Assembly (NCBI RefSeq): GCF_001866135.1
Contig: NZ_MODW01000001.1
Location: 434,001-498,000, forward strand
Source of the DNA: Microbacterium sp. LCT-H2
GTDB taxonomy: Bacteria; Actinomycetota; Actinomycetes; Actinomycetales; Microbacteriaceae
Reading direction: 5' to 3'
DNA: 64,000 nucleotides
In this document: in pieces, positions 17,972-26,564 of the stretch
Layout of the letters: each line of letters opens with the position of its first letter
How positions within the stretch are numbered: the first letter of the stretch is position 1
The notes under the pieces: model-generated
What the model saw: the letters and a program-made list of their open reading frames with translations, nothing else
What the model was told of the DNA's origin: nothing
Databases searched by the model: none
Program-made: the position numbers and the translations under genes

Positions 17972-19065
17972 CCACCGCAACCGCAGCTTCCGCTCCCGCC
18001 GCCGTCCGGCGTCTGTCCACCCTCGACAAGTGGCTGCCACTGTGGATCGGGCTCGCCATGGTCGCAGGACTTCTCCTCGGCCGATTCGTCCCCGCTCTGT
18101 CGGACCTGCTCGGCCACCTCGAGGTCGGCGGCATCTCGGTGCCCATCGGGCTCGGGCTGCTGGTGATGATGTACCCGGTGCTCGCGAAGGTCCGCTACGA
18201 CAAGATCGCGGCCGTCACCGGCGACAAGAAGCTCCTCGTGTCTTCGCTGGTGCTGAACTGGCTCGTCGGCCCTGCGGTCATGTTCGCCCTCGCCTGGATC
18301 TTCCTGCCAGATCTGCCCGAGTACCGCACGGGGCTGATCATCGTCGGTCTCGCCCGCTGCATCGCGATGGTCGTCATCTGGAACGACCTCGCCTGCGGCG
18401 ATCGGGAAGCGACCGCCGTACTCGTCGCGATCAACTCTGTCTTCCAGGTGGTCGCCTTCTCACTGCTGGGCTGGTTCTACCTCACCGTCCTGCCCGGCTG
18501 GCTGGGTCTGGACACTCAGGGGTTGGAGATCTCGGTCTGGCAGATCGCCCTGAACGTGCTGGTCTTCCTCGGCGTGCCACTCGTCGCCGGCTTCGCTTCC
18601 CGCTGGATCGGCGAGAAGCGTCGCGGCCGCGCCTGGTACGAGGAGAAGTTCCTCCCCGTGATCGGCCCCTGGGCGCTGTACGGGCTGCTGTTCACCATCG
18701 TGCTGCTGTTCGCGCTGCAGGGCGATGCGGTCCTGGCCAACCCGCTGGACGTCGCGCGGATCGCGCTGCCACTGCTGGTCTACTTCGGGCTGATGTGGTT
18801 CGCAGGGCTCCTGCTCGGCAAGAGCCTGGGCCTGAACTACGCCCGCTCCACCACGCTGGCCTTCACCGCGGCCGGGAACAACTTCGAACTCGCCATCGCC
18901 GTCGCCATCGGCACCTTCGGCGCCGCCTCCGGGCAGGCTCTGGCGGGCGTCGTCGGCCCTCTCATCGAGGTGCCCGTCCTCGTTGGACTCGTCTACGTCT
19001 CCCTCTGGGCGGCGCGCGCTTGGTTCCACACCGATCCCTACACCGGCGAAAGGATCACCTCATGA
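17968..19065 (+). CDS. acr3: Arsenite efflux transporter Acr3
   Basis: A 365-residue, ten-helix BART-superfamily carrier that exports As(OH)3. The conserved GLARCIAMVVIWNDLACGD segment carries the essential cysteine of helix 4 (about residue 131). The helix-9 signature AAGNNFELAIAVAIGTFG is also intact. Overlaps of four bases join it to trxA before and to the arsR-arsC fusion after. The arsenite produced by the two arsenate reductases of this operon is its substrate. No partner ATPase (ArsA) gene is present. Confidence 0.94.
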   Translation: MTTATAASAPAAVRRLSTLDKWLPLWIGLAMVAGLLLGRFVPALSDLLGHLEVGGISVPIGLGLLVMMYPVLAKVRYDKIAAVTGDKKLLVSSLVLNWLVGPAVMFALAWIFLPDLPEYRTGLIIVGLARCIAMVVIWNDLACGDREATAVLVAINSVFQVVAFSLLGWFYLTVLPGWLGLDTQGLEISVWQIALNVLVFLGVPLVAGFASRWIGEKRRGRAWYEEKFLPVIGPWALYGLLFTIVLLFALQGDAVLANPLDVARIALPLLVYFGLMWFAGLLLGKSLGLNYARSTTLAFTAAGNNFELAIAVAIGTFGAASGQALAGVVGPLIEVPVLVGLVYVSLWAARAWFHTDPYTGERITS

Positions 19066-20060
19066 ACGTCACGCTCACCGACGCCGTCGACAGCTGCAGC
19101 CCGGTCGCTACCCACGCCATCGGCCACGAGGCGGCGTCCACCGTCGCCGCGACCTTAAAGGCTCTGTCGGATCCGCTGCGCCTGCGCATGCTCTCCGCGA
19201 TCGCTTCCGATCCGCGAGGCGAGTCCTGCGTGTGCGATCTCGCCGAGCTCGCACACGTCTCACAGCCCACCGTGTCGCACCATCTGAAGGTCCTCAAGGG
19301 CGTCGACGTGCTCACCTCCGAACGGCGCGGCACCTGGGTCTGGTACCGCATCAACCCCAGCCGCCGGGGCGCCGTCACCGCTCTGCTGGACTCCTTCGCG
19401 CCTGCGACCATGACGGCGCCCGGCGAAGACGGCGACGCCGAAGGCCGCGCCGGCCACCCCGAGTTCGATGCGCGGATCACCCACCTCGCCGATGAGCTCG
19501 CCGCCGAGGTCCCCGAGCTCGCCCCGGAGACCGTGCTGGGCATCGTTCGTGAGTCGTACACGTCACTCGCCCGCACGGCAATAGTCACGGGAGCGCTTGT
19601 CCCGCTCACCGAACGCTTCGCACGTCAGCGACTCGCCGACCTCACGCGCGACCGCGACTCCGCTGTACCCCAGGTGTTGTTCGTCTGCGTGGCCAATGCG
19701 GGGCGTTCGCAGCTCGCTGCCGCGCTTGTCAACAAGCTCGCCGCCGGCAGGGTTGTCGCCCGCTCGGCAGGATCTGCTCCCGCGGACGTCATCCATCCGC
19801 ACGTCCGCTCGATCCTCGCCGAGATCGAAGGCGACCTGGCCGCCGAACGCTTCCCCAAGCCCCTCACCGACGATGCCGTCCGTGCCGCCGACGTGGTGAT
19901 CACGATGGGCTGCGGCGACGTCTGCCCGATCATCCCCGGCGTCCGCTACGACGACTGGGCCGTCGGCGACCCTGCCCTCGCATCCCGCGAGGGCGTCGAA
20001 GCCATCCGCGACGACATCGAGGACCGCGTCCGCGCCCTCGTCGATGAGCTCACGCACTGA
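19062..20060 (+). CDS. ArsR repressor fused to thioredoxin-type arsenate reductase
   Basis: One 332-residue chain holds three parts. Residues about 25-110 form an ArsR winged helix with the arsenite-sensing CVC at 56-58 and recognition helix SQPTVSHHLKVL. Residues about 130-195 form a helical linker domain often found before actinobacterial phosphatase-like ArsC domains. Residues about 202-332 form a low-molecular-weight phosphatase ArsC with P-loop nucleophile Cys209 (CVANAGR) and relay cysteines in GCGDVC. Sensor and enzyme are thus translated as one. It overlaps acr3 by ATGA. ArsR-ArsC fusions are known in actinobacteria, so this is uncommon rather than new. Confidence 0.88.
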   Translation: MNVTLTDAVDSCSPVATHAIGHEAASTVAATLKALSDPLRLRMLSAIASDPRGESCVCDLAELAHVSQPTVSHHLKVLKGVDVLTSERRGTWVWYRINPSRRGAVTALLDSFAPATMTAPGEDGDAEGRAGHPEFDARITHLADELAAEVPELAPETVLGIVRESYTSLARTAIVTGALVPLTERFARQRLADLTRDRDSAVPQVLFVCVANAGRSQLAAALVNKLAAGRVVARSAGSAPADVIHPHVRSILAEIEGDLAAERFPKPLTDDAVRAADVVITMGCGDVCPIIPGVRYDDWAVGDPALASREGVEAIRDDIEDRVRALVDELTH

Positions 20061-20081
20061 CCACCACCCACAGGAGCCCTC

Positions 20082-20486
20082 ATGACCGACACCACCAAGC
20101 CCTCCGTCCTCTTCGTCTGCGTGCACAACGCCGGCCGCTCCCAGATGGCTGCCGGGTTCCTCCGCGACATCGCCGGCGACCGCATCGAGGTCCGCTCCGC
20201 CGGCTCCATGCCGGCCGACCAGATCAACCCCATCGCCGTGGAAGCGATGAAGGAACTGGGCATCGACATCACCGCCGAGCAGCCCAAGATCCTCACCACC
20301 GAAGCCGTGCAGGCCTCCGACGTCGTGATCACCATGGGATGCGGCGACGCCTGCCCGTTCTTCCCTGGCAAGCGCTACGAGGATTGGAAGCTCGACGATC
20401 CTGCCGGTCAGGGCATCGAGGCTGTTCGCCCGATCCGAGACGAGATCCGGGCACGCATCGAGAGGTTGGTCGACGAAATCCTCTGA
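20082..20486 (+). CDS. arsC: Arsenate reductase, low-molecular-weight phosphatase type
   Basis: A 134-residue stand-alone ArsC. The nucleophile is the cysteine in LFVCVHNAGRSQ (near residue 13), and the relay cysteines are in GCGDACP (near 84-88). It reduces arsenate to arsenite, with thioredoxin restoring the enzyme. An AGGAG site precedes the ATG and the gene follows the fusion gene by 21 bases. It closely matches the dead arsC copy at 24846-25254, where the same positions are damaged. Confidence 0.93.
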   Translation: MTDTTKPSVLFVCVHNAGRSQMAAGFLRDIAGDRIEVRSAGSMPADQINPIAVEAMKELGIDITAEQPKILTTEAVQASDVVITMGCGDACPFFPGKRYEDWKLDDPAGQGIEAVRPIRDEIRARIERLVDEIL

Positions 20487-20532
20487 TTCAAAGTCTGTCC
20501 GCTGAGGCGGGCCTCGCGCACGCTCGATAGTG

Positions 20533-21189
20533 TCAGCGAGCGACGGCCTCGTCGAGGGCATCCGTGAGGTCCCTGAGCTGGGTGAGCTCGAGCTTCTCGC
20601 CGTCGAGGAAGAAGGTCGGCGTGCCACTGACGTTGAGATACTGGCCGTCGTTGCGGTCTGCTTCGACTCTTTCCTTGGTGGCGGGGTCGGCGATTGCTTC
20701 GTCGTACGAGTCCATGTCGAGGCCTAGGTCTTCGGCGAACGTCCGGAACAACTGGGTGTGAGAGGTCTGCTGCTCGCCCCTCTGAGCCTGGGTCTCGAAC
20801 AGGCGAGCGTACATCTCCTCGAACTTGCCCTGTTGAGCTGCCGCTTCGGCGGCGAGGGCGGCGTTCATGGAGTTGAAGTGTCCGGGCAATGGGAAGTACC
20901 GCACGACGTAGTTGATCTCGCCCTCATAGTCGGCGCGGATCTGTTCGACCACCGGGTAGAACGCTCCGCAGGCTTCGCACTCGAAGTCGAGAAACTCCAC
21001 CAGCGTCGGCGCATCCGGGCCGGCGTCGTCCAGGACGTGCGAGTCAGTCCGGGCGCCGGGCAGTGCGCCCGCCGAGCCGGAAGGGTCGGGAGCAGCGGGC
21101 CGGGTCAGCATGACCACGACCAGAGCTGCGATCACGAGGACGATAACGACGGCACCGGTGATGAGGCTGACTTTGACGGGGGTCTTCAC
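20533..21189 (-). CDS. Membrane-anchored DsbA-like thiol oxidoreductase, copy 1
   Basis: A 218-residue protein with an N-terminal anchor helix (about 6-28) and a DsbA/BdbD-type thioredoxin domain. The active site is CEAC in FLDFECEACGAFYP and the cis-proline is in SGTPTFFLDG. It should form or exchange disulfides outside the membrane. GTG 21189 is chosen because it aligns with the start of the close relative at 25899 and GGAG precedes it; the frame opens 11 codons upstream. It follows the P-type ATPase gene by 44 bases, completing a cmtR, ATPase, dsbA unit. Confidence 0.87.
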   Translation of the reverse strand: MKTPVKVSLITGAVVIVLVIAALVVVMLTRPAAPDPSGSAGALPGARTDSHVLDDAGPDAPTLVEFLDFECEACGAFYPVVEQIRADYEGEINYVVRYFPLPGHFNSMNAALAAEAAAQQGKFEEMYARLFETQAQRGEQQTSHTQLFRTFAEDLGLDMDSYDEAIADPATKERVEADRNDGQYLNVSGTPTFFLDGEKLELTQLRDLTDALDEAVAR

Positions 21190-21233
21190 GAAGGATGGCT
21201 CCAGCTCGGACGGCGATATCACCGCAGGGTTGG

Positions 21234-23318
21234 TCAGGCGCGTGCGGGCTCGGGTGCCGGCGCTAGCTCTCGGAGAGCAGCGGGGCGTCGGGCTGCACGG
21301 ACGCCGTTGAGGATGACGACGACCTCGGCGATCTCGTGTACCAGGACGACACCGGCCAGACCGAGAACGCCGAACAGCGCCAGCGGGAAGAGCACGATGA
21401 TGATGGCGAGGGCCAGGGCGATGTTCGCGGTCATGATGCGTCGCCCGCGGCGCGCGTGCGCGAGCGCGCCGGGGATGAGGCGGAGGTCGTGGCCGGTGAA
21501 CGCGACATCGGCGGACTCAATGGCGGCCGCCGAACCTTTCAGTCCCATGGCGATGCCGACCGTGGCGGTCGCTAGTGCTGGGGCGTCGTTGATGCCGTCC
21601 CCGACCATGGCCGTCGGGCGGACGGTGGTCAGGGATTCGATCGCGTGGGCCTTGTCGGCGGGCAGCTGCTCGGCCCGCACATCGTCGATGCCTGCCTGGG
21701 CGGCGATGGCGCGGGCGGTGCGTTCGTTGTCGCCGGTGAGCATGACGGTCTCGATGCCCTGACTGTGGAGCATCCGCACGGTCTCGGCCGACTCCGGGCG
21801 CAGTTCGTCACGGATGCCGATGAGCCCGGCGACAGCGCCGTCGGCTTCGACGACGACCACGGTCATGCCCTCCGCAGCCATCCCTTCGGCGGCGGTGCTG
21901 AGCACGGCCGGGTCAAGCCAGCGCGCGTTCCCGACGCGGATGAGTGTGCCGTCGACGCGGCCGGCGATGCCGTGGCCGGCTTCTTCCACGACATCGATGG
22001 CGGACAGCGCCTTCGGGGATGCCGCGGTGATCGCGGCGGCCAAGGGGTGCGTGCTGGTCGCCTCGATGGCGGCAGCCCAGGCGAGCAGGTCGTCGCGATT
22101 GGTCCCGTCGGCGGGTCGGACGTCGACCACCGCGGGTTCGTTGCGGGTGAGCGTCCCGGTCTTGTCCAGCGCGACGGCGCGGATCGTGCCGAGCTGCTCG
22201 AACGCCTCCCCGGACTTGATCACCACGCCGAACTTCGACGCGGAGCCGATGGCGCTGATCACGGTGACCGGCACCGCGATCGCCAGCGCGCACGGGGACG
22301 CCGCGACCAGGACCACCAGTGCCCGCTCGATCCAGGTCCAGGGGTCACCGACGACGAAGCCGAACAGCGCGACGAGCGCCGCGGCGATCAGGACGACGGG
22401 AACCAGCGGGCGCGCGATCCGATCCGCTAGTCGTGCCCGATCGCCCTTGCGGGCGTGGGCCTGCTCCACCAGCGAGACGATCTGCGTGAGGGAGTTGTCG
22501 CGGCCATCCGCGGTCGCCTCGATCCGCAACGTCGCCGACCCGTTCACCGAACCTGCCGCGACCACGTCGCCGGGCCCGACCTCGACCGGGATGGACTCCC
22601 CGGTGATCGCCGATGTGTCCAGGCTGGAGCGTCCCTCGACGACGACACCGTCGGTCGCCACACGCTCGCCCGCTCCGACGACGAGGATGTCGAGCTCGCG
22701 CACATCGGCAGCAGGGACCGTGATGTCGCCACTGAGCCGTGAGACGCGCACCGTCTCCGGGATCAGTGACAGCAGTGCGCGCAGGCCCTCCTTAGCGCGG
22801 TCCATCGCTCGGTCCTCCAGCGCCTCAGCGAGGGAGAACAGGAACGCCAGGGTCGCTGCTTCACCGACGTGCCCGAGCAGGACGGCGCCGACAGCAGCGA
22901 TCGTCATCAGCAGACCGACACCGAGCCGGCCACGGATCACGCGCCGGATCGCACCGGGAACGAACGTGTACGCGCCAGCGAGCAGAGCTGCCCACTGCAG
23001 CACCAGTGCGGCAATCTCCAGGCCCGTCCACTCGAACGCGTACCCGGCGAGTAGGAACACACCGGACAGCGCCGACGGCAGTAGAGCGATGTCCCGCCAC
23101 CACGGTGGACGCACCTCGAACTCGTGATCGGCGCCGGCGGCTGGTGGCAGGGCGGGGCCGCAGCACGCATCGCCGTCATCATGAGCAGATACGCCCGCCG
23201 CCGCCTGCACGACCTCTGGGCCGCAGCAGCCGTCTCCCCCCTGCGGTAGCGACAACTCGACGCGGTGGATGGTGCCTGTCTTCCGCGGCTCGTCGTCGCC
23301 GCAGCACTCCGCGCTCAT
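21234..23318 (-). CDS. Heavy-metal P1B ATPase with SPC motif, copy 1
   Basis: A 694-residue exporter. The ion-path motif is Ser341-Pro-Cys343, not CPC, and helix 8 has a HEIAEVVVILN segment; both fit the P1B-4-like group moving Co, Zn, Cd or Pb. TGES, DKTGTLTRN and GDGINDAPAL are intact. There is no HMA domain. The N-terminal tail instead carries three CCG clusters within about 60 residues, likely soft-metal ligands. Its ATG overlaps the cmtR stop by ATGA. With a CmtR-type regulator, Cd(II)/Pb(II) export is the best guess. Confidence 0.88.
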   Translation of the reverse strand: MSAECCGDDEPRKTGTIHRVELSLPQGGDGCCGPEVVQAAAGVSAHDDGDACCGPALPPAAGADHEFEVRPPWWRDIALLPSALSGVFLLAGYAFEWTGLEIAALVLQWAALLAGAYTFVPGAIRRVIRGRLGVGLLMTIAAVGAVLLGHVGEAATLAFLFSLAEALEDRAMDRAKEGLRALLSLIPETVRVSRLSGDITVPAADVRELDILVVGAGERVATDGVVVEGRSSLDTSAITGESIPVEVGPGDVVAAGSVNGSATLRIEATADGRDNSLTQIVSLVEQAHARKGDRARLADRIARPLVPVVLIAAALVALFGFVVGDPWTWIERALVVLVAASPCALAIAVPVTVISAIGSASKFGVVIKSGEAFEQLGTIRAVALDKTGTLTRNEPAVVDVRPADGTNRDDLLAWAAAIEATSTHPLAAAITAASPKALSAIDVVEEAGHGIAGRVDGTLIRVGNARWLDPAVLSTAAEGMAAEGMTVVVVEADGAVAGLIGIRDELRPESAETVRMLHSQGIETVMLTGDNERTARAIAAQAGIDDVRAEQLPADKAHAIESLTTVRPTAMVGDGINDAPALATATVGIAMGLKGSAAAIESADVAFTGHDLRLIPGALAHARRGRRIMTANIALALAIIIVLFPLALFGVLGLAGVVLVHEIAEVVVILNGVRAARRPAALRELAPAPEPARA

Positions 23319-23650
23319 GCGCAGCACTCGCACTTCTCGTCAACGCACGGCACGCCTTCATCGACCGCCACAACCGCGTCGAGAAGATGCCGCAGGCCCA
23401 CCGTCAGGTGCGGATCTGCGATCTCGTACCGCGTGCGACGACCCTCCGGCGTCGCGATCACCAGTCCACAGCCCCGAAGACAGGTGAGATGGTTCGACAC
23501 GTTCGTGCGGCTCAGTTCAAGATCACGGGCGAGCTCGGCCGGATAACCCGGGGCATCCAGCAGCGACAGCAGGATCCTCGAACGCGTCGGGTCGGCCATC
23601 GCCCGACCCAGCCGGTTCATCACATCAAGACGAGAAGCAATAGTCAGCAC
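23315..23650 (-). CDS. cmtR: CmtR-type Cd/Pb-responsive repressor, copy 1
   Basis: A 111-residue ArsR/SmtB-family winged-helix repressor. With the GTG at 23650 as residue 1, the metal ligands fall at Cys57, Cys61 and Cys102, the exact numbering of M. tuberculosis CmtR, which strongly supports this start. The tail adds further cysteines (CECC). The recognition helix is SRTNVSNHLTCLR. There is no ribosome site; a -10-like TATAGT lies six bases upstream, so the message is probably leaderless. It overlaps the ATPase start by four bases and is near-identical in layout to the copy at 39141. Confidence 0.92.
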   Translation of the reverse strand: MLTIASRLDVMNRLGRAMADPTRSRILLSLLDAPGYPAELARDLELSRTNVSNHLTCLRGCGLVIATPEGRRTRYEIADPHLTVGLRHLLDAVVAVDEGVPCVDEKCECCA

Positions 23651-23661
23651 ACGATGACTAT
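23640..23661 (-). promoter_or_regulatory. CmtR operator over leaderless cmtR promoter, copy 1
   Basis: A perfect inverted repeat ATAGTCA-N8-TGACTAT covers the -10 box (TATAGT, 23657-23662 on the minus strand) and the GTG start codon. A repressor bound here would block both polymerase and the start of the coding region. The same arrangement with one mismatch lies before the second cmtR. Confidence 0.65.
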
Positions 23662-23770
23662 ACACGGGACACTGAACTATAGCGATGGCGACTCCACTGG
23701 ACACTGCATCGAGGCGTGGCGCCTTGTCCACCACCTCCTGGAACGTGCCGAGCTTCACTCAGGATCGCGC

Positions 23771-24157
23771 CTACCGGAAGTTCTTCGACGAGTCCGTGTC
23801 GTTCGGATGCGACGGGGATGCCTCGATGAGTATCACCCGTCCCGGCTTCTTGCCCTTCGGCTGGGGAGCGTCGACCGCGTAGCGAAGCCTCGCGCCGTCC
23901 GTGACCTTGTACTGCCAGACGGGCAGGGTCCTCCCGCCCACCACCGCTGTAGATAGGTTGCCCTTCAGCTGGTAGCAGCGCGAGCTGTCGAACCGCGTCG
24001 GGTGAGCGGTCAGGTAGTCCCAGGCATCCGCGAGGGCGTTCTTCGCGGTCGCGCGAAGGTCGCGCCACCCGCGCTCCGCCGCGACGTCGCCGAAGACGAT
24101 CTCGTACTCGCTGACCCTTGTCGGTCGCGGAACCGACGATCCCCGCCTTCCCGCCAT
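23771..24157 (-). CDS. RelE/ParE-fold toxin of a type II toxin-antitoxin pair
   Basis: A 128-residue basic protein. The middle reads YEIVFGDVAAERGWRDLRAT...ALADAWDYLTAHP, then CYQLKG and a WQYKVTDGARLRYAVD strand pair, as in RelE-like ribosome-dependent nucleases that end with a beta sheet carrying catalytic basic residues. Its ATG overlaps the antitoxin stop (TAATG), the usual coupling of such pairs. The family is inferred from pattern; the basic, unstructured N-terminal 12 residues are unusual. Confidence 0.65.
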   Translation of the reverse strand: MAGRRGSSVPRPTRVSEYEIVFGDVAAERGWRDLRATAKNALADAWDYLTAHPTRFDSSRCYQLKGNLSTAVVGGRTLPVWQYKVTDGARLRYAVDAPQPKGKKPGRVILIEASPSHPNDTDSSKNFR

Positions 24158-24594
24158 TACGGGCGCTCGACCCGCGCAGACGTCTCCGTCAGATCGATCG
24201 GCTTAGCCGGCCGCGCACCCATGGCGTAAGCCGCAGCAGTCTCCCGCCACTCGTGCTGAGCACGCAGCAGGCGTTCAAACGTGCCCAACTCGCTGGCGGA
24301 GTAAACCAGCCGCTCAATTTCGCTCGCGTAAGTGGCCAGCTCGCCCTCATCGAACTCACTCGTCCACGCGAAGAGCTCCCGCAGCGCAGCGCCGACATCG
24401 CCCCTGTTCCGCCCGATAGCGCGGAGCAGTTCACTGGAGAGCTTCACGCCAAGCTCGAGCGTGTCGAGGTCGTGGCCACGAAGGATCACCAGGTCATCGC
24501 CATCCCGACGAGTGATACGCACCTGGCCCTCGTCGATGTGGGCAAGGACATCCTTCGGCTTACGGAGGAGATCGGTGAAAGTCGCGGTGCTCAT
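24157..24594 (-). CDS. Phd/YefM-like antitoxin
   Basis: A 145-residue protein whose first 50 residues have the prevent-host-death pattern: FTDLLRKPKDVLAHIDEGQV, then RITRRDGDDLVILRG, meaning a DNA-binding dimer with a short beta hairpin. The long helical C-terminal part would wrap the toxin. It lies directly upstream of the toxin gene with a TAATG overlap. The start ATG 24594 is chosen because the Phd-like domain begins there; the frame is open upstream. It probably represses its own promoter. Confidence 0.65.
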   Translation of the reverse strand: MSTATFTDLLRKPKDVLAHIDEGQVRITRRDGDDLVILRGHDLDTLELGVKLSSELLRAIGRNRGDVGAALRELFAWTSEFDEGELATYASEIERLVYSASELGTFERLLRAQHEWRETAAAYAMGARPAKPIDLTETSARVERP

Positions 24595-24845
24595 GAGACC
24601 AGAGTACATCAGATAAACATCAGAGGTTCTGCGTCTTGTGCGCTGGAGCCCCCCGCTGCACCCGTCCGGATGTCCGTTCAGTCGGACACCCCACTGAGAA
24701 CGAGTGCATCGGCCGCGATAATGTCGGAAGCGCGGTGAGATGACGCTAGATGTCACTCGGACGGGGACGGCGTCGGATTCTCTACGCGCTTTGCGGTGAC
24801 ACATTCCTGACGATGCACCACCGGATTGCCATCCCGCCCACGAGA

Positions 24846-25254
24846 TCAGGTGAGTTCACTCTCGAGTTGTTCGATGCGTGCGCGGATGTCGTCGCAGTTC
24901 GAACGGACGGCGTCGATACCCTGGCGCGCTGGGTCGTCCAGCTTCCAGTCCTCGTAGCGCTTGCCAAGAAAGAACGGACAGGCCTCGCCGCATCCCATAC
25001 TGATGACGACGTCAGACGCCTGCACGGCTTCGGTTGTCAGCACTTTTGGGCTGCTCGGCTGTGCTGTCGATTCCGAGCACGCCCATCGCCTCGTCAGCAG
25101 TCGGGTTGGACCGCTCGGCGGGCATGGATCCCGCCGAGCGGACCTCGACGCGGTCGCCTGCGATGTCGCGGAGACATCCGGCCGCCATCTGCGAGCGTCC
25201 GGCGTTGTGGACACCGACGAAGAGGACGGAGCGCTTGGTGGTGGTGTCAGTCAT
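24846..25254 (-). pseudogene. arsC: Frameshifted arsC lacking its catalytic cysteine
   Basis: The first 70 codons match the intact arsC at 20082 closely, but the P-loop reads LFVGVHNAGRSQ: Gly replaces the essential Cys. After AEQPK the frame is lost. An extra base in an A4 run (25044-25047) shifts it; the rest (LTTEAVQASDVVISMGCGEACPFF onward) continues in the next frame to 24846. Two independent lesions make this a dead copy, probably from an older ars locus. Another possibility is recent decay after duplication of the 20 kb gene. Confidence 0.85.
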
Positions 25255-25262
25255 GGAGGGCC

Positions 25263-25276
25263 CTAGTAGGTACTAG
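25263..25276. promoter_or_regulatory. Short palindrome upstream of the arsC pseudogene
   Basis: CTAGTA-GG-TACTAG is a perfect inverted repeat nine bases before the pseudogene start and about 70 bases before the divergent DUF6153-like gene. It could be a leftover repressor site. Length alone does not make it significant. Confidence 0.3.
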
Positions 25277-25348
25277 TCCAGGAGGCCTCGTCCACGAGGG
25301 TGCGTACCCGTACGGTTTGATTGTCGAGGCTGGTAACATCCTCGTGAA

Positions 25349-25819
25349 ATGATCACGTCTGGCCGGTCTCGTAACCAGGCGGCGTCTGTTGACAAGCTCC
25401 TGATAACGAAGATCATTACAGGCCTTGGGTTGGCCCTGCTCTTGATTGTCGGAGCATGGTCCGGTGGTCATCGCGACGCGGACGCCTCTCCATATCTCAC
25501 TGCTACCTCGACTGCATCGATGGAAACCGAGCTTACGAGCTATGGTGCGGTTGGCTCGTCGACGCATGGTTCTGGTGGCGCCTCATCGGAACGGCTCCTG
25601 ATAGACGGCGCCTCCGCGAACGCACTGATCGGCCTTACAGGGTGCGTGTTTGGCCTCGTCTGCTCCTTCCTGATCCTCATCGTCGCTCGAGCCTTCGTAA
25701 ATCGCGTGCCGAACGGAAATCGCGAGCGACTTCCGCGCATGCCCGAGATGAGGGCCGCACCCGACCGCCCGTTTGCACGAACTCTTTCCCTCACGCAACT
25801 CTCTCTGTCGCGCACCTGA
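25349..25819 (+). CDS. DUF6153-like membrane protein, copy 2
   Basis: A 156-residue protein with a helix at about 20-38, a Ser/Gly/Thr-rich extracytoplasmic segment, a helix at about 91-113 and a basic tail ending LSLTQLSLSRT. The architecture and tail match the protein at 7377-7823 (tail SLTVLSISRT), but the Cys/His linker of that copy is missing. Function is unknown. It lies 79 bases before the dsbA copy 2 gene and may open the long rightward operon. The chosen ATG lacks a clear ribosome site. Confidence 0.55.
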   Translation: MITSGRSRNQAASVDKLLITKIITGLGLALLLIVGAWSGGHRDADASPYLTATSTASMETELTSYGAVGSSTHGSGGASSERLLIDGASANALIGLTGCVFGLVCSFLILIVARAFVNRVPNGNRERLPRMPEMRAAPDRPFARTLSLTQLSLSRT

Positions 25820-25898
25820 CATCGATCAGCCATCTCACGATGGCGCTTCACATTCGGTGGGGTTCACGTTCGTTGTGCTGTGTTGTGGTTGGAGAGAA

Positions 25899-26564
25899 AT
25901 GAAAGCGTCTCAAAAGGCGATCCTCGTCACGGTGGGTCTCGTCGTTGTCCTCCTTGTCGTCGCGCTGGTGTACGTCCTTCTCAGTGAGAATCGGGCCTCC
26001 GCGCCCGAGACAGAAGGCAACGACGGCCCTCAGGTGGTGCGAGAGAATTCACATGTGCTCGACGATGGCGGCGACGCAGCGGTCACCGTGGTCGAGTTCC
26101 TCGATTTTGAGTGCGAGGCGTGTGGCGCCTTCTACCCGCTGGTCGAGGACCTTCGTGAGAAGTTTGATGGGGAGATCACCTACGTCATCCGGTATTTCCC
26201 GTTGCCTGGCCACTTCAACTCGAAGAACGCTGCGATCGCGGCAGAAGCGGCGGCCCAGCAGGGACGGCTGGAAGACATGTACCACCGCTTGTTCCAAACA
26301 CAGGCCCAGTGGGGTGAGGCTCAGGAGTCGCGTGCGAACCTGTTCCGGGGTTTCGCTGTGGAGCTCGGGTTGGATATGGCTGCTTTCGATGAAGCGGTCG
26401 CGGATCCGGCGACCGCACAACGAGTGGAGTTCGACGTTGATGAGGGCGAGCGACTCGGCGTCAGCAGCACTCCGACGTTCTTCATCGACGGGGAGCAGGT
26501 CGTATTGGAGAAGTGGACGGACCTCGAGGACGGCATCGAAGCTGCGGTGAACGGGACGCAGTGA
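25899..26564 (+). CDS. Membrane-anchored DsbA-like thiol oxidoreductase, copy 2
   Basis: A 221-residue protein with an N-terminal anchor (about 7-28) and a DsbA/BdbD-like domain with the CEAC active site (FLDFECEACGAFYP) and cis-proline SSTPTFFIDG. It is closely related to the protein at 20533-21189 over its whole length. It probably oxidises exported cysteine proteins encoded nearby. The ATG follows GGAGAG with very short spacing. The stop overlaps the next start (TGATG), so it is coupled to the monooxygenase gene. Confidence 0.88.
   Translation: MKASQKAILVTVGLVVVLLVVALVYVLLSENRASAPETEGNDGPQVVRENSHVLDDGGDAAVTVVEFLDFECEACGAFYPLVEDLREKFDGEITYVIRYFPLPGHFNSKNAAIAAEAAAQQGRLEDMYHRLFQTQAQWGEAQESRANLFRGFAVELGLDMAAFDEAVADPATAQRVEFDVDEGERLGVSSTPTFFIDGEQVVLEKWTDLEDGIEAAVNGTQ

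Noticed and set aside
18030..20060. A longer 676-codon version of the arsR-arsC fusion running through acr3
   Set aside because: The extension is out of frame with acr3 and Arg-rich; the ATG at 19062 with ATGA coupling and an ArsR N-terminus is clearly the start.
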